Under the pieces are notes generated by a model. The model saw only the letters and a program-made list of their open reading frames with translations. It was not told the DNA's origin and did no database searches. A DNA stretch of 64,000 nucleotides from Pelodera strongyloides (lineage: Eukaryota > Nematoda > Chromadorea > Rhabditida > Rhabditidae). Numbering within the stretch: position 1 is the stretch's first letter; every line of letters starts with the position of its first letter. Made by a program: the position numbers and the translations under genes. Shown piece after piece: positions 34,984 to 49,800 of the stretch. The DNA lies in contig JAANDG010000015.1 of NCBI GenBank assembly GCA_036852015.1, positions 62,001-126,000 on the forward strand, in the 5' to 3' direction.

Positions 34984-37900
34984 TTAAAAATGTTGGATTT
35001 CCTCCTTATCCATGGGGGTTTCTGTGTCCCTTTCGACCACTAAATCGTCCTAAAATATTGGTAGAAAGCCTCCAAAATGGATTTTCACGCAAGAAAATAT
35101 GATAAGAAAAATAGAGACTGTAGAAAAACTTCTTGCTTAGATCACGCTTAAATACTTAGGTGACTCACTTGACTTCTGGAGTCGGTTTTCTCTGTTCCAT
35201 AATTTTTCTTGGAATTCCTCTCTTTGTTATCGTCATTGAGCACCGCAGTGAAAGGCTTGAACAATTGTTTGTCTCTCTTCAGGTCGGTACTACATGAGCA
35301 ATCAGTGGCGTGGGAGAAAACCTAAATTATCAAACATGGTGAAGTGAACTGAATATATTCTTACCTGAGTCATTTAAGTACGCGTTTCTGAACTATGTTA
35401 CCAATAAGAATATGAGAAACAGCCGGTCACCTTCTGTTCTGGACTTGGTGGGGAACTTTTCGGCGCATGCTCCATCACTTTTATGAGCAGCATTTCGGCA
35501 TCAGAGTCGAGCGAGGGTTCTATGGGCAGAGCTTTGTCCGTGGACTTTCTGGCACTAGAGCGGGAAGAGGCCGACTTTTGGCATCGGTGGGGTGATTGTG
35601 GTGAATTCAAAGACAAGGAATGCACATCGTTCGGGCGCACATTAGTCCAATCCTCTTCTTCAATATCGTGACGCACACACTTTCGGTGTCTGGGAGACCT
35701 GCTCAGCACATCGGATCTTGACGACAGAATAGGGCTTCTTCCAACAGATAGCGAGGAACGAGACTTACTATTGCTTCTTGAATTCCTTGTCACGCTATTA
35801 GTTGATCCACGGCGCTTTTTCGATTCCATTCGTTGCATTCCGTGTGCTGTCTTGGAAGGATTCGTTTGTGATTTCTGATGACAATCGCCAATGCACTCGC
35901 CTCCTTGCAATAACGGACAATTGGTCTGATGGGCATGTTTTCCCTCCTTGCAACATCCAGAAATGGGCAGGTGGGATGCAGTGAGGATCTGATCTCCAGA
36001 AGATACGCTACTCTCGAGTTTCTTATTAGCCATCTTGGAAAAGACCGCTAGGGCAGCAGAAAACTGAGACGCTGTCATACCACCGTCCGCTGCTTCGTTG
36101 GAACTTTTCTTAGTATCTTTCGAGATATCTACTTGTTTAAGATGCTGATGGAGCGATTCACAACGAATCGGAGGAATGGGTGCCTTCTTTGGGGAATTAT
36201 TTGGCGTTTGGTGACAGCTTCTTCCAGATGATTCGCCTGCCTTCCAAGGAATAGCCGGTGCCTTTCTGACAGGATTCAGAGCGAAGGTGAAGGCATGAGG
36301 AACCACTGGAGATGGTGCAAACGTGAGAGACGCGCCGGAGGCCGACTGAAAACAGGAACGCATTAGGTCCCTGCACCACTCTAGAACACTGAGCAAGTTG
36401 CTTGTTCTTATATTCATCTTGTCAACAAAGCACAGTAGTTGTTCGTACCTTGCAAACGGTGGTACGTCGAATAGCCGCTACAGCATCCATTCCGTGATCG
36501 TGAACATTTCGATTTGCTGCTTTGAAGAGCGAACCTTCTCCTTTACGAATGTTTTTCAGAATCTGTGAAACAACAATATTATTTCGGTAACATATGGTTC
36601 TTCGATGACTGAAGTCTATAAACAATTATACAGATAGCACAAGCATACCATCAGGTTATGTCCCGAAGTGGTTTTGTTTGCGGGAATTCCTGAAAGAATA
36701 CTGATTCAAAAATCACATTCGTTTAGGGGCTTAGACGGGTTGCTAAAGCTGAAGTAGTTTTATTTATATAAATAGAAAAACATACGTTTGCAAAAGGTTA
36801 TCGCCTTCTCGATTGCTCTTGCAAAGAACGTAACGTCGGAGGATGAAGCAAAATTGAGCTGAAAGCTGGATTCGACTCCTCCCAGGTCTATTACGATCCC
36901 CACTGAACAAGGAGCCTTGGCCTTCTGCTTCCATCGACGAAGCAGCCGCAGGTTTGGACTATAATTGTTCATGAATAAATAAAGATAATAAGGTGTTGTC
37001 TATAATAATTAAATTACGAAGAAGAATCAGAAACAAATCACGCGTGATTACATGTCATTGAAAACTTTGTGGGGTTTTATCAATAGTGTTTACCTAACTC
37101 GTGCAAATCGTTGTAATCTGGTTGTGATAATCGTACGCTTGAGAAAAATTAGAAAAATAAATAAATGAATAAAACGGCAGATAGTCTAAGAAGAAAAACA
37201 ATATGAAAAAATCACAAGCCAAAAGTGATCGCTGAATCTTGCGCGCCAGTAATCAGTTCCACTAGGTGGATCGTCCACTTCTTTGCTGGAATATGTGCGA
37301 ACATCTCCTGAAAGGGTCCGTCACTTCAGATCGTTACTTTCTTTGATTGTGGTAAGTATGATCCCAATATCAAACCACACGCTCACCTTAGCTTGTATAT
37401 ATTCTTGCTTTCCTGATCTTACCATAGTAAACGGATACACCGTGCAAAGGACATTGGTTATTTTTCTGGGACAATTGACAGAGTAGCTAAGTGCAATGCA
37501 TTGCACTCGAGAGTATGTGTGTCGCAACGAAAACTGCTGAGAGTACCATATGTGTAGGTGCTTTTACATGGACATGCGTAATTCGTTTGCTACGGTAAGA
37601 TCCGAAAGTCAGAATGTCGACAGTGTGATTTGATATTGGAATTAAATTTACCACAATAAGTACACACAGTAAATAAACGTAAGAGGAAAATAACGATCTG
37701 AAGCTCGACCCTTTGTCTGGACAAGTCCGCGAGAATGAAGTTTCCCTCAATTTACTTGAGCAGAATGTCCGTTTCAGGAATATTTCTGTGAAAACCGCAT
37801 TTCTTTACACCTAGAACTCACGGAGTTATTCCCCAGCAAACTGTTCGGCCAGGTACCGTAGTCAGAACCAATTTTTGCTCCTTTAGAGCATTACATTATT

Positions 37901-38933
37901 GGAAAGGCTGTGTTATAATCTTAGGAATGTTCTTCATTTGTTTAACAAGTATTATGCAGAGAAAGAATGCTAATGGACGGACATATACCGTAGAAACGTA
38001 TCTCAGCCGCTATGACTACGGCACCTGGCAGAATTGTTTGCCGTGGAATAACTCTACTAGTTCTAGGTGCTAAGAAACGCGGTTTTCCCAGTAATATTTC
38101 TGAAATTCCGGACAGTCGTGCAATTAAACTGAAGAAAGCTTGATTCTCGCGGGCCTGTCCCTTTAATCGATCAATCAAGTGAGTTGAATCGTTGTGAAGT
38201 ATGAAACTATATTCGTTGTGCTCAGTCCTCACATGACTGCCGACCAAGTCTCCAGAGCTGGGAAGTTTGCCCTCGGAGCAATCAACTTGAGATACCCAGT
38301 TAACGACTGTTCATGATACGCCACAAGGAGCTTTCCCTTCTGCAAAAAAAGGTCATAATTCTTGGAACTCATGATAAATTAAGTATTCATTATACTGAAT
38401 ATAATCGTGCACGGGCAAGAAGAACACTGAGGGACTAGGCCGACCACATCTTTTGCACTCAAAACTTTTCTAACGAATACATATTTCGTTACATAAAAAT
38501 TTCTTTACGTAATCTTGGCGATGCTTTGAATAACAAATGACGACGAAAAACATGGTAGATAATGGTACTATAATATGGAAAGCGGAATTAAGATTGGGCC
38601 AAAAGGCATACCCTTTCCAAAAACGTCCGTTTGCTTGATAGAGGTTGTACAGTTGCTTCATCGATGAACATAACCTGAACAAAATGTAGTCTACATTTGT
38701 TGGTTTTCAAGGTTTTGCATGAAAGCACTTGACATGGAATGTGACACCTATGTATGTTATAACAGCGGGATTTTTAAAGCAAACCACGGATTGAGGAGAC
38801 AATGAGATACGCGATGAGCATCTCAGACCTCTATTGAGCAAAGGGTGCTACCAACGTTCAAAAACCAAAAACTTACCGACAACTGTTGTTCTTGAATGAA
38901 TGCATCGATACTCACAAAGTCCTCTTGACTCAT
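34984..38933 (-). CDS. Unrecognised multi-exon protein with folded N-terminal region and Ser-rich tail
   Basis: Predicted minus-strand exons: 38933-38877 (ATG), 38674-38612, a problematic exon ending at 38339 or 38306 and running to 38233 or 37989, 37307-37216, 37137-37094, 36958-36786, 36689-36649, 36562-36449, 36345-35431, 35276-35169 and 35049-34984 (TAA). From 37307 onward all phases agree. The N-terminal half looks folded: FVSIDAFIQEQQLS, RTEHNEYSFILHNDSTHLID, GTDYWRARFSDHFW, and VGIVIDLGGVESSFQLNFAS followed by a helix, a pattern of strands and a closing helix as in PH-like folds. The 305-codon exon is Ser/Arg-rich and disordered. I do not recognise the family. A divergent meiotic REC114-type protein (PH-like N-terminus, disordered tail) is one idea, with little support. 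An acceptor ten bases before the ATG suggests trans-splicing. Confidence 0.7.
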
Positions 38934-38943
38934 TCCTTCCTTC
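38934..38943 (-). promoter_or_regulatory. Likely trans-splice acceptor before the ATG at 38933
   Basis: The minus strand reads GTGAATTTAG, then GAAGGAAGGA and the ATG. The ten-base leader after an acceptor fits a spliced-leader site. Confidence 0.4.
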
Positions 38944-39423
38944 CTAAATTCACAAAAACTCCAGTTCGCTTTTTTTTAAATCAATAACTGTTTAGTTAAA
39001 TATGCAACAAAACACATACATTATATCTGATGGTGGCCGGACTTTGGATCTTGAGCTTCCCATAATGCACCTAAATCTATGCGAATAATTTACCTAAATA
39101 CACTCAGTCACATATGATCAGAAAAACTAATCACTTGACACAATACATGTATGTACCACTAACTAAATAACACAAACATATTTTTAAGGATAATAAAGCT
39201 GGGTGTATGAACATGATGTGTGAGTTGTGCGCTTGTGTTGTGATCTGATGCGACAATGCCCTATAATCACATGACCCTTCCCCTTATATGCAAATCATGC
39301 GTATTAATGAATCATTATCCATTTTCCAAAACAATTATTTGGATTAAGTTCATTATTGTCTTATTCATAATCAGTATTTCTTGTTTAGCAATTCCAATAA
39401 ATTTGCATTTCCAATGAGAAACT

Positions 39424-39429
39424 TTTATT
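39424..39429 (-). other. poly(A) signal candidate for the coiled-coil gene
   Basis: AATAAA on the minus strand, about 620 nt past the stop codon at 40047-40049 and 490 nt before the start of the next gene on the same strand. Confidence 0.35.
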
Positions 39430-40046
39430 GACCTTACAATGAATATTTAGTAAAAAAACGAATGTCATAAAAAGCTGGCACTTGAGAACACGCAAACAAA
39501 ACAAAGATTTGTATTCAAAGCAAAACAAGACATCAAAAACCAAATAGATCAGATTAATAACAAACTAATTTTATCCCTTTGAGTGGAATTGTAGAATTTT
39601 TATCCATATTGATGTTCCCAACTCTAAATGCTGTTAACTAATTCCTACAAACATTTGGGAACACGTATGGTTTGACAGTGTGAAAAAAGCGAACTTGCTA
39701 ATATTTGGAAAATAACAAAATACTCACAGAATACCCCAAAGTTGATGAGCATCTCATTATGTGGCAAAATGAACTCTTCGCGCACTATATTACGTGTTCG
39801 TATCGTCAAAAAGTAACTCTAAATACTTACCATTAGTTATACATATGTAGAGGATAAATATTGAGATAAAGACAAGACAAAGCATAAATGAGAAAATAAG
39901 CATAAGTCGGCGTTTCATTTTTGATTGGATATATGACCTTTTGCAGTGACTAGTAATGCGTTGAGTGAACGGTAATAAATATAATTTGAATTGTAAATAC
40001 TTGTAAATACTATAAATGGAAGTGTGCGAACATGAATAATATTTAA

Positions 40047-40780
40047 TCATTGTGTTCCATTCATCACACCTTCCAATGACACTTTTCGTGCCTTAGCTTC
40101 CTTAGACTCAGCAGCCTTCCTCTTCGTTTTCTTTGGCGATCCCGAGCCTTTTTCGACCTAAATGTTTCATTTTAATAAGAATTTATTTCTCTGTCGATTA
40201 CGACATTTTATGCACATTAAGCTGACGTAAACTTACTACACCGGGCGCAGCAAAATCCTAAATTGGCTTAAATGTTGTACAATCATTGAAGCTAACAAAA
40301 GCAAAGGAAAGATCATGTACAAGCAACAAAACCCGAACAAGAATTGCCAACTACTGTGAAGAAAATATAGTGGGATGTGGTGGAGCAAATAAATATTAAC
40401 AACATACCGCGAAGTCGAACGAAGCGCTATTTAATAAGCAATATGAGTATCACTGCCTTGTTCCGATTATAACAATAATGTAATCACTTATGGTTGTAAT
40501 AGGTATTAATTTCCTAGTACTTACTACATCATTACCTTCTTCGGTGGCTTTAGATGCGCGGCCGGTACCTCCACATTTGTGTGTTGTGACGCGTCCTCAC
40601 TGTCCCTTCTGGAATCCCCTCTACTTGTTCGAGATAGCGATCGTCTCACCCGCTCCACTAGTTTCGTTCCCATATTCTGCAAGCTTGCCTATACCAGAGA
40701 CGCATACTCTTCCACGAAGACATGTGCAAACGTTAGTCGAGAAAGTTAATGTGCCAGTTTGCCGGTATACCTTTATATAG

Positions 40781-40848
<68 letters not shown>

Positions 40849-43800
40849 TTTCCTCGTCCGTGTCCTTTAATATTTTATTCTAAATCTAAATCTTCTACGA
40901 CAATTGCATTGCATTTATAAAACAGTTAGAAGCAGTTAGTGCCAGGTAGCTGTACAACTTGTTCTGATGTGTATGTAGTGCGATATATGACAGGTTTGCA
41001 TTTGTTACGGTGCCTTTCAAGCGTTTAGTTTGCGTAATCGAGCAAAAATACATATCTGGACTATTTACCTTGAATGGATTCCTGCCTCCTCTGGGAAGAG
41101 TGGCATAGGGGCTAGGACCCATATTGTCCTCCAATTGTGATAAGCTTTGATTGTGCTTTAGCGTACCAATAAATGGTCCCTTTGATGTTGACTGTAATTT
41201 GCAGCATTTTTTATTTAGTTATTACTAGAGCATAAATACTCCTAAAGTGGTATTCGAAACTATTTGCTTGAGTAGAAGCATACCGATTTGCCATGAGAGT
41301 TATTGGTTGTTTCCACAGAGCGCGACTTGCGAATACCGAAGAAACCTTTCTTCACATCATCACAAGGCATATCTATTGAATCGAAGGCCTAAAGTACATG
41401 TATCTATAAATATGCTTTACGAAACCATAAAATTGCCTTGTAGAATCAAGTTGTTTGAGATGAGAGGAAGTGCGATTAATTTTCGACCAGAAATAAATAC
41501 GTAAGCCATACTTTAGCCATTAGCTTGACAGATGGTTGTCCTCCTCTGGCTAGCTCCTCTCTTCTGATTTTGTAGAGTATATTTGTACCTAAACGTTTAT
41601 AATTCGTTAGCGCCATTGGAAGTAATCAGGTGGAATGAAATATTGTGAAAGCGATAGGAGGTTTCGAGTGCACATTCCAGACAATGCGACTACATAACAA
41701 GCATGTGACATCTCTTGAGGTCTAGGACTACCGGTGAAAGCATCCATGAGGGAAACATAATGACAGCACTAATCTAGCAAAAATCATGCTAAAGATAACG
41801 AACGACAAGGGAGCGATCCGTTTTTGAACGATAGCTTTAGCAAACAGTTTTTTTACACAAACTAAAACAAAACAAAGGAAGCAATCACCATCATCCGTTG
41901 CATTATGTGATTTATCTGCAAGAGCTGTTGTCCTGTCTTTTAATTATTGTTTTTTTAAACTAATTAGAAGTGTTTGTTTGCTGTTGCAAAATAACATAAA
42001 TATAAACAAAAGTTTACAAGCGAATATGAAAAAGTAAGTAAAAGATGCGACATATAACGAACCAAAAACGGGATGTTTCCATATGAGCAGCATTTCAAAA
42101 TAGGGAGCATAATATTTGAAAGGTGGAAACCCATAAAACAATTACCAGTGCTGTTCGTCCTTTGGTGATTTGGATCTTCTGATTCGTCCTCCTCCATTTT
42201 ATTCTGAGTGTCTGTGGATGCAGATCTAGCCAGGGTCTTAGGCACGTAGTGTATCCTTCCGTCCTTGTCGTATTCGACTGTCTTGTCATTATCTGCATCC
42301 AAAACTTCTGTATTTGGTGTTGCATTGGGTGCACATCCAGAACCGATGTGTTGGTTCTCTGGAAAGACAGGATAGGGAATAGGAGTAAACATGCGCATCA
42401 TGCGGGCAAGAAGGTTTGCAATAGCGAGATAAACATCGAAACAAAAGATTAAAAGTTAACTTAAATACTCTGAAAATGAATGTCAATGTTAGATGAAAGG
42501 TGAATTAAAGAGGAGTGGAATAAACTAATGAAGATAAAGAGTTCACAAGGTTTAACCAAAAATAACAAAAATAAATAATCATGCATTGTGGTAAATCGAG
42601 AAACGACAACATTGATTCAATGAGCGGGTCTGATTAGAAAATTTTTCTCGTGCAAAAATTTAATAAACTTACTGGTCAAAAAGTTGGGCGATGAATCTGG
42701 ATATGAGGGCTTCTTGGTGGGGGATCGGCCGCGGTTCACGAGCCTATCGTATGCCTGTCCCATTGTCGTATTCTCAACACTGAAAGACCGCTTTGGCAAG
42801 GAGGTCGCAGAAGTCGACCCAGGGCACACCCATCTGTAAGTGGGTTATAACTAAGGGAAGGGAGACAGTCACGGCAACTAAAGAGAAAGACGTGCTTAGA
42901 AGCTTGGGCGTCGTGTATATATTATGTTTATCCGCATAAAAGCAGTTTGAAAGTGCTATTGAAACTGAAACTTGGATGAAAATGCTCTGGTGAGTATTCA
43001 GGAGTTATAATAATAGTTGTTCGAGTTTAGTTGTCAGTTTTTTTAAGTACTTGTTAATTTTGGTACGGGAGGGTAGATGTGGGCTGAATGGAGTATGTTG
43101 TTTTTAGTGTAAATAGAGGATCTGTAACTTAAGCAACGATCAAAAAGGTTTGTCGGCGTGTGAGTATGTGGAGTAACTGGGAATTTAGCAACCCTGGTTT
43201 CCCCTCTATCTTCATACAACTTATCGAATTTGAGGAACCTGTAGCCGTTGACAACGTCTGAATGCAAGACATCTATTCCGTTCTAGAGTCATGCAATATT
43301 CATATCTGTTGAAGCATTCTGTGCAAAGAAATATAAAGAAACTGAAAATCGTGCGCTTGAAACGAAAAATAGAATTAACTCTGTGAACAAAAGTGTTCTG
43401 AAAAAGTACAACTGTGTGCGATCTAAAAGTACTTTGATGCAAATGAATGCGTGCAACGAAATGCGATCATGCTATGGGTATGCCCTGCAATATATGATAT
43501 CATTGCACAACAAACTATGATATCATTGATTATCATTTGATTACACTATTTTATGTTATTTTTAGGAATAATAATAATTTTTTACCTTAAGAAGATGCGC
43601 ACTAATTTTTCTTTTTAATTATATGTATGTGTAATTATTGCTTGATTGATGATTGATGTTTTTTTTCCTATTCGTTCTTTTCTTACTTAAGTAGGTCTTA
43701 CTTGACTGTGCTCCTCACTGGAATGCTGGTCGTGGACCGCAATGAGAAACTGCTTTGAGAGACGGTGTCAAATTCATCGCCTCTCTCACTGATCGATGGC

Positions 43801-46800
43801 TCTCCTCCATATTTGATACGTTCCATTCCCGATATAGACGGTTGAGAAGATGGGCAACGGAAGTCACTGCTATTTATTTACTGTACTATCCGTGCGTGAG
43901 CAAAATAAGCACAAAAACAACAGTTCAATTTGTTTTGTAATATAACTAAGTCACATTCGCTTGGGCACATTAGACGTTTGACAAAACTTACTTGTTAAAG
44001 CAAGACTGCGAATCTTCATCTCGGATCGCGATCAGTTGATTAATGATATACTTGATGCTGTCCGGATGATCCAATTCAATCTTGCCAGAGCGGCGCAAAG
44101 GATCAGTGACGTATTGAAGCTGGAAAATGACTTTTTTATTTACCTTGTTCTTATTGTCAGTTGAGCCTTTGTAGCTTGTTTCTCATGCACCTTTTATGCC
44201 TGATTTCTAGAGCTTCATTAACAAAACTGTATTTTGGGTACCTGATCAATAATCGATGACAATCTGTACTTTCTCGTCAACTTCTGCAGCTCAGCCAAAT
44301 GAACTGATTGTTGAAGACGTTCAGCTTCGGCCTCCAACATCTCCTTTTGTGAGGTGTGGTTGTCCTGAAGACTATTTAGTGATTTTTGAAACTACTGTAA
44401 TTTGAATCACCGATAAAAGTCTATGCACGCACCTTGTTTTGTAATAGATTCCTCTGCTCGATCTCCAACACACGAATTTTCTCTTTCAACTGCAATTGCA
44501 ATTATATACCAACATGCTGATCAAGACCCCGTGTCCTTTGTTGCGAGTGAAATGAAGCGACAATATAAATCATATGGTAACCAACGTCTCTAATATTCTT
44601 GCTCATCTCGTTCTGCTTCAGTGTTGAATCTCTACTGAGTTCACGAATTCTTTCATTAAGACGATCGCATTCTTTAGAATAGAATCTGAAAATAAGATAT
44701 ATGTCAACTTGCGAAAGAGTGTGTAGTGAAACTAAGTTTTCAGATGTTCATCAAGTCGTTCGGATTCAATGTTTGAAATCGAGTTAAAGACAGAAAACTT
44801 CATAACCCACTTCTCATATTCTTGATACTGTATGTGCACCTTTTCTGCATTGACTTTGTCCTGTTCTGTGATCTTCTCGCACTTGCCCTGGAATTAAGTG
44901 TGCTAAAGATGTCAATGATGCATCTCACCAAAAGATACCACATGCATTTATGAACGAGCTACCTTCGATCGTTCCATGTTCCACAATATTTGGTCGGCTT
45001 TCCTTGCCTCCTTTGTCAGTCTAAGGTCCGTATTAACACGTTCGAGCTCAGCCTCGACGTCGGAGAGTCGCTTTTGCTAAAATCGCGCGCATAAATAAAG
45101 AAAAAGTTCAGCTTCAGAAGTTCCGGAAAGCATTTTCCTGTCGTGTATTTCTCACCATTTCCTTGATCCTACTCCTTGCGTCCTGCAGTTCCTTGTCCAA
45201 TTTCTCGCTCTGTTTCTTCTCGTTCATCATCTTCTTCTCATAACTGTTCACTGCCTCTTTGTGAGTGTCACGCTCACGACGCGCAAGCACCAGCTAAAAA
45301 TAGGAATTTTACCTGCACTAACCAAAGCTGATACACGTACGTACACATAATCATCATGAAGCCTTGTTCAGGCACACCTGTGTATGCAGGGATTTGTTGG
45401 TATCCTCCATAATCCGCATTCTACTGCTGAACTTTTGTTGCAGTGCATCCATCTCAACAGTTCTGATCTGAAATTTTACGGTATTTCTGAAGCAAATCCA
45501 AAGCACTACAATGCATTTATAGATATTAATAATAAATGTAAAGAAAATAAACTGGAAAAAAACAACTACCTTTTCCGTTTGCCGGCACTTGTGTTGGAAC
45601 GTCTCCTTATCCCTATTCCAGCTCTGTTTTGTTCTTTCAAGCTCGTTCTTCAAATCAACATTGGCAATTTTGAGCTCTTCCACCTTGGCGGCTTGGTCAG
45701 CCGTCTAAAAAGTTGTGATTTGGTCTTTGTCAGTCATTTCTTTGTCAGTACAGTTTTACTTTTAAGCATGAATTCTGTAAGCACACAGACATCATTTGAT
45801 AGTACTTTTCCAAACGAGCTAACCTTCTTTTCCAGGTTTGCGATCGCCTTTCTGAGATCAATTACGTGAATTTTATCGCTCTCCTTTCGAGTAAGCTTTT
45901 GCTGACCAGAGTCCTCCTTGCCAGATGATTCAGCAGATTCTTAAACAATATACATGTTATCGGAAGTTATTCTCAGAAACAAGTCAACGGTTCATTACAA
46001 ATCTTCAACTGACTTGGATCATCATGAATTGAGCCTTCTCCATTCTTCATCGCTTGGCATTGCTTCTTTAAGTGAGTTATTTCCCTTTCCAAACCAGAGC
46101 GTTCCGATTTCCACGTCTGTTCTCTCCCGCGAAGATCATCCGTAATACGCTCTGAATTCGGCTATTGAAGAAAAACAAAACAACAGCTAATCGTGCAACT
46201 CTCTTGTTCTGCGAAATCCTTTTTTCCCGATGTTCCAATGGTCCATGTCAATTGGTTTAAAAAAAACATGCAACTCAATGCATGAACGTACTTAGTTCGT
46301 ACTCTGCGTCCTCTCCAATCTTCTTCAGTGAAACGATCTCATTTTTCGTCCTCTGCCTCTCCGAGTTCATCTTTTCCCTCTCTTGCTCAAAAATGCTCTC
46401 CAACTTTTTGTATTTGATCTCGAACTCTCGCACGGATTTCTTATCCGTTTCGAAGACCTTAAAGACCTATTTTTGTGAACATCGTTTCAATTCACAGCAA
46501 CTCATCCGCTATTCATATTCAAAACAGGGGACAGCTTATCTCAGCGGCTTCAGACTACCACAACTGTATAATAGCTTCTAATATGAAATAACGTACACTG
46601 AGTTCCTTCTTCTTCTCCTCCAACTCTCGCATGATCCTCCTATTTCTATCCTCTTGTTCCTCTAAAGTCTTCGTCTTTTCAATAAGAGTGCTCGTCTTTG
46701 CTTCAATTAACTGTTGTTGCTCGTCGATCGTGCGTTTTGAGTCTGATAGTCGAACGTTCAGATTCTTGATCTAAACTCCGGTATTAATGCCTTCAAAACT

Positions 46801-49800
46801 CAAATAGAGCGTTGTTCTCAACTTTCTGATCTCAAACAAACTAGCCTCGTTTTCAAAAATTTGACGTTGCTTTTCAATCTCAATCGTCCATCGATCCTCC
46901 GTTTGAAGAATCTGAAGAATGTTTCAAATAGTTTCTTCCGGAAGTAGCTTGCGAATCCGAAACAAAACAAGTCACATGCAGGCAAAAATAATACCTGTTC
47001 AGTGAGATCCTTATTCTTTTTCTTATAGAATAGAATTTCGTTCTGCTGTTCCTCCAAGCAACGCTCGTTTTCCTTAACGAACAACAATTTATATTGCTTA
47101 AAATATGCTAAATATGGAAACATGCTCGACAACCAGCATCACGTTTTCAAAAGAAGCATTTGGTTGCACGTACATGAGGGTGCCCAAACTTACTGTTTTA
47201 TTTTTTTTACTATTTTATGGAGCGGAGCACGGCAAACTCTACGAGAGGAGTACAATAGTCGGATTTCAAAAAGTAAAAATTGAACAATGAATTGTAACCT
47301 AGGTATTAGGTGCTAATAATATATTTAAATGTGAACCTTGCATCTCGTGCAGTCTTGTTTGGGTGTAGCCGATACTTCGCGGTTTGGAGAACGACGGAGA
47401 TAGTTGGGATTGGAAAGCTGCAATTCAAATCGACTGTAGAAACCATCTGTGTTTTGAAGTTTAGTGTGATGTTAGGTGTGATGTTATGTAACATATTAAT
47501 TACTACAATACATGTTCTACGTGGTCCAGCATTTCCAATATGAATCATGTGATGACATACCTTGCTATTGTCTAGAAGATTGTGTACACTCTTTAGCTCA
47601 CTCATGAGATTCGCCAATTCCGCAATAATAGCGGCACCACTGTCTTTCGAAAGAGATCGACGGCGCTCATCCTAAAATTATTATATTTAATATTTGCTTG
47701 TAGTTACCAGTTTTCGCATGAGGGATTCTATTGACAGCAACTAAAAGCCCACCTTCTGTGCGTTCTCCAGTTTCTCAATCTGCTTGCAAATGCGGGTTGT
47801 CTGTGCCTCCACAGAAGCCAACACTTCACAGCATTGCTCGATCTAAACAAATATGTGTGGTAATCAGTGAGTAAATCTGTGAATGTAAACAATTGACTAA
47901 TTGTGTTAGCGCGTTCGCGACACACGTTTCAAACAAAAAAACTCTAGGACTTCATACTTCATCGACGGTGGGTGTCTTTCCTTGGAGCTCAGCAACGGTG
48001 TTCTTTGCTATCGAATCGCTCAGCTTCCTCTCTAGATCATCGCAGCGCCGTTTGAGTTCCTCCTTAAAAAGTATAGTACAGCTTTATTTTAAGGACGTAA
48101 TGAATGCAATGTTATTCTTTCATCAAGCTAAGACCCACCGAATACTTATCCCCTTGCTTGACACACTTCTGATGCATTACATTGCATCGTTCACTTGCCA
48201 TTGTTAGTTGATTGTTGAGGAGTTCGACCTGAATTAATGAATGAGAAGTCAAAGTGCTAAATAACAAAGTAACAGTGTATTAAACTTGATTGCATGCGTT
48301 AGGTTACCTTTGTAGCCATTGCTATCAATTTTTGATTATCGCTCTTGAGTAGCGTCTTCTTCATCTCAGTGAGTTCCGCTTCAAGCGTTCGTCGGCGTTC
48401 TCTCTCCTCCCTTAGTTCTGCTGGAGCAGCAGAGGGAGCTGGAAGTTAAAATTGTAGGGATTATAAAGGTTCTATACAAGTGCAAAATAAGGAGAGTGGA
48501 TTCACTTACGTGTGTTATTAACAGTAGATTTCGACTCCGAATCCTTTTTGATTTGCATGTTTAACTCCAGATTTTTCCTTTCCAGATCGCCTATCGTCGC
48601 CAGCATCTTCGACATGTCGCGCTCGATTTCTGGGGTAATCGCCGTTTGGAATTGGGCTAGCTGGAAATAGTTGTTCGTGAGGGTTTGGTGGCAACCATTG
48701 TAAACAACTCGAGGGACAAGATCGTGATGTATTTCGTATCACTGTGTTAAAATACCTCTGCGGAAGAATTGGATTGGAGATCCAGAGCGGCTGCCGCCCG
48801 CTTGGCTGAGCCGATTTCCAACTCCAGAATCCTTAATGAAAGAGAGTCGTTTCAAATGGTATTACACATGTTTGGAGTGACATAAGTGTCATTAGAAACA
48901 GTGAAAATCATAGTCGACACTTTCACAAAAGAAAAAAGAAAAAGAAAACTAAACTGAAACTGAAAATAAATTCAAATTCGTTGTCCTCTAAACAATCGTT
49001 CAACTGAGATTAAGCTGCTCTAGCTACAAATACACAACTCAGAATACACAATAACAAAACTGAAGTAGCCATAGTTGTATGTACTTTTTGGTGAGATGGT
49101 CGTTGGTCATCTCGAGGCGCTCCACTTTCGACGATAAGTTTTGGACTTCGTGCTCGGCGAGTTCGAGTTGAATCTGAGCGTTTCCCTCGCTGCAACGGAA
49201 CCACAACAATGCCGAATACATTACAGAAAAGAAGAAGCCACATCTTCATGACATTCACAAAACACAAGTTTTTCGCGTGCAATTTCGGCCTGTGCTGAAT
49301 CCTGCACTAAGTTGAACAGAATTTAACATTGGCATCTTAACACATTATCGACTACACGACACTAATATTCGATACCTCTCATTCAGCGACACTGGATTCG
49401 CCTTTTGACTGCTGGTAAGAAATACATTAGCCACAACTGATCGAAAGAATAGGAGAACACATATATATCCATATAACACATGAGCACACATATTGATCAA
49501 TCACACAGTCACATAAAAGGTCACGCCGACATAAAAAAACGTATTGCTTATGGATTGCAAAAACAAATACAACATCTGCAATTATGCTCAGCTCTCCATT
49601 GATTATGCCCAAGAAGCCTACTATGTGGTATGGCAATTCATAAGATATTTGCTAGTCAGTGGGGAGGCTTCATTTTGTGAGCAATTGCATTTGTTGTATT
49701 TCTGCGGATCCACTTACATTTTTTTGACACTGAACACAAACAGCTCACTACGGAAGTCCACGAAAGCTTGAAAATACAAAAATGCTAGGTCTTTTTGCTC

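Noticed and set aside
49010..49282. 90-codon minus-strand frame with a hydrophobic stretch
   Set aside because: It reads across an intron and the wrong frame of the coiled-coil exon 49085-49189.
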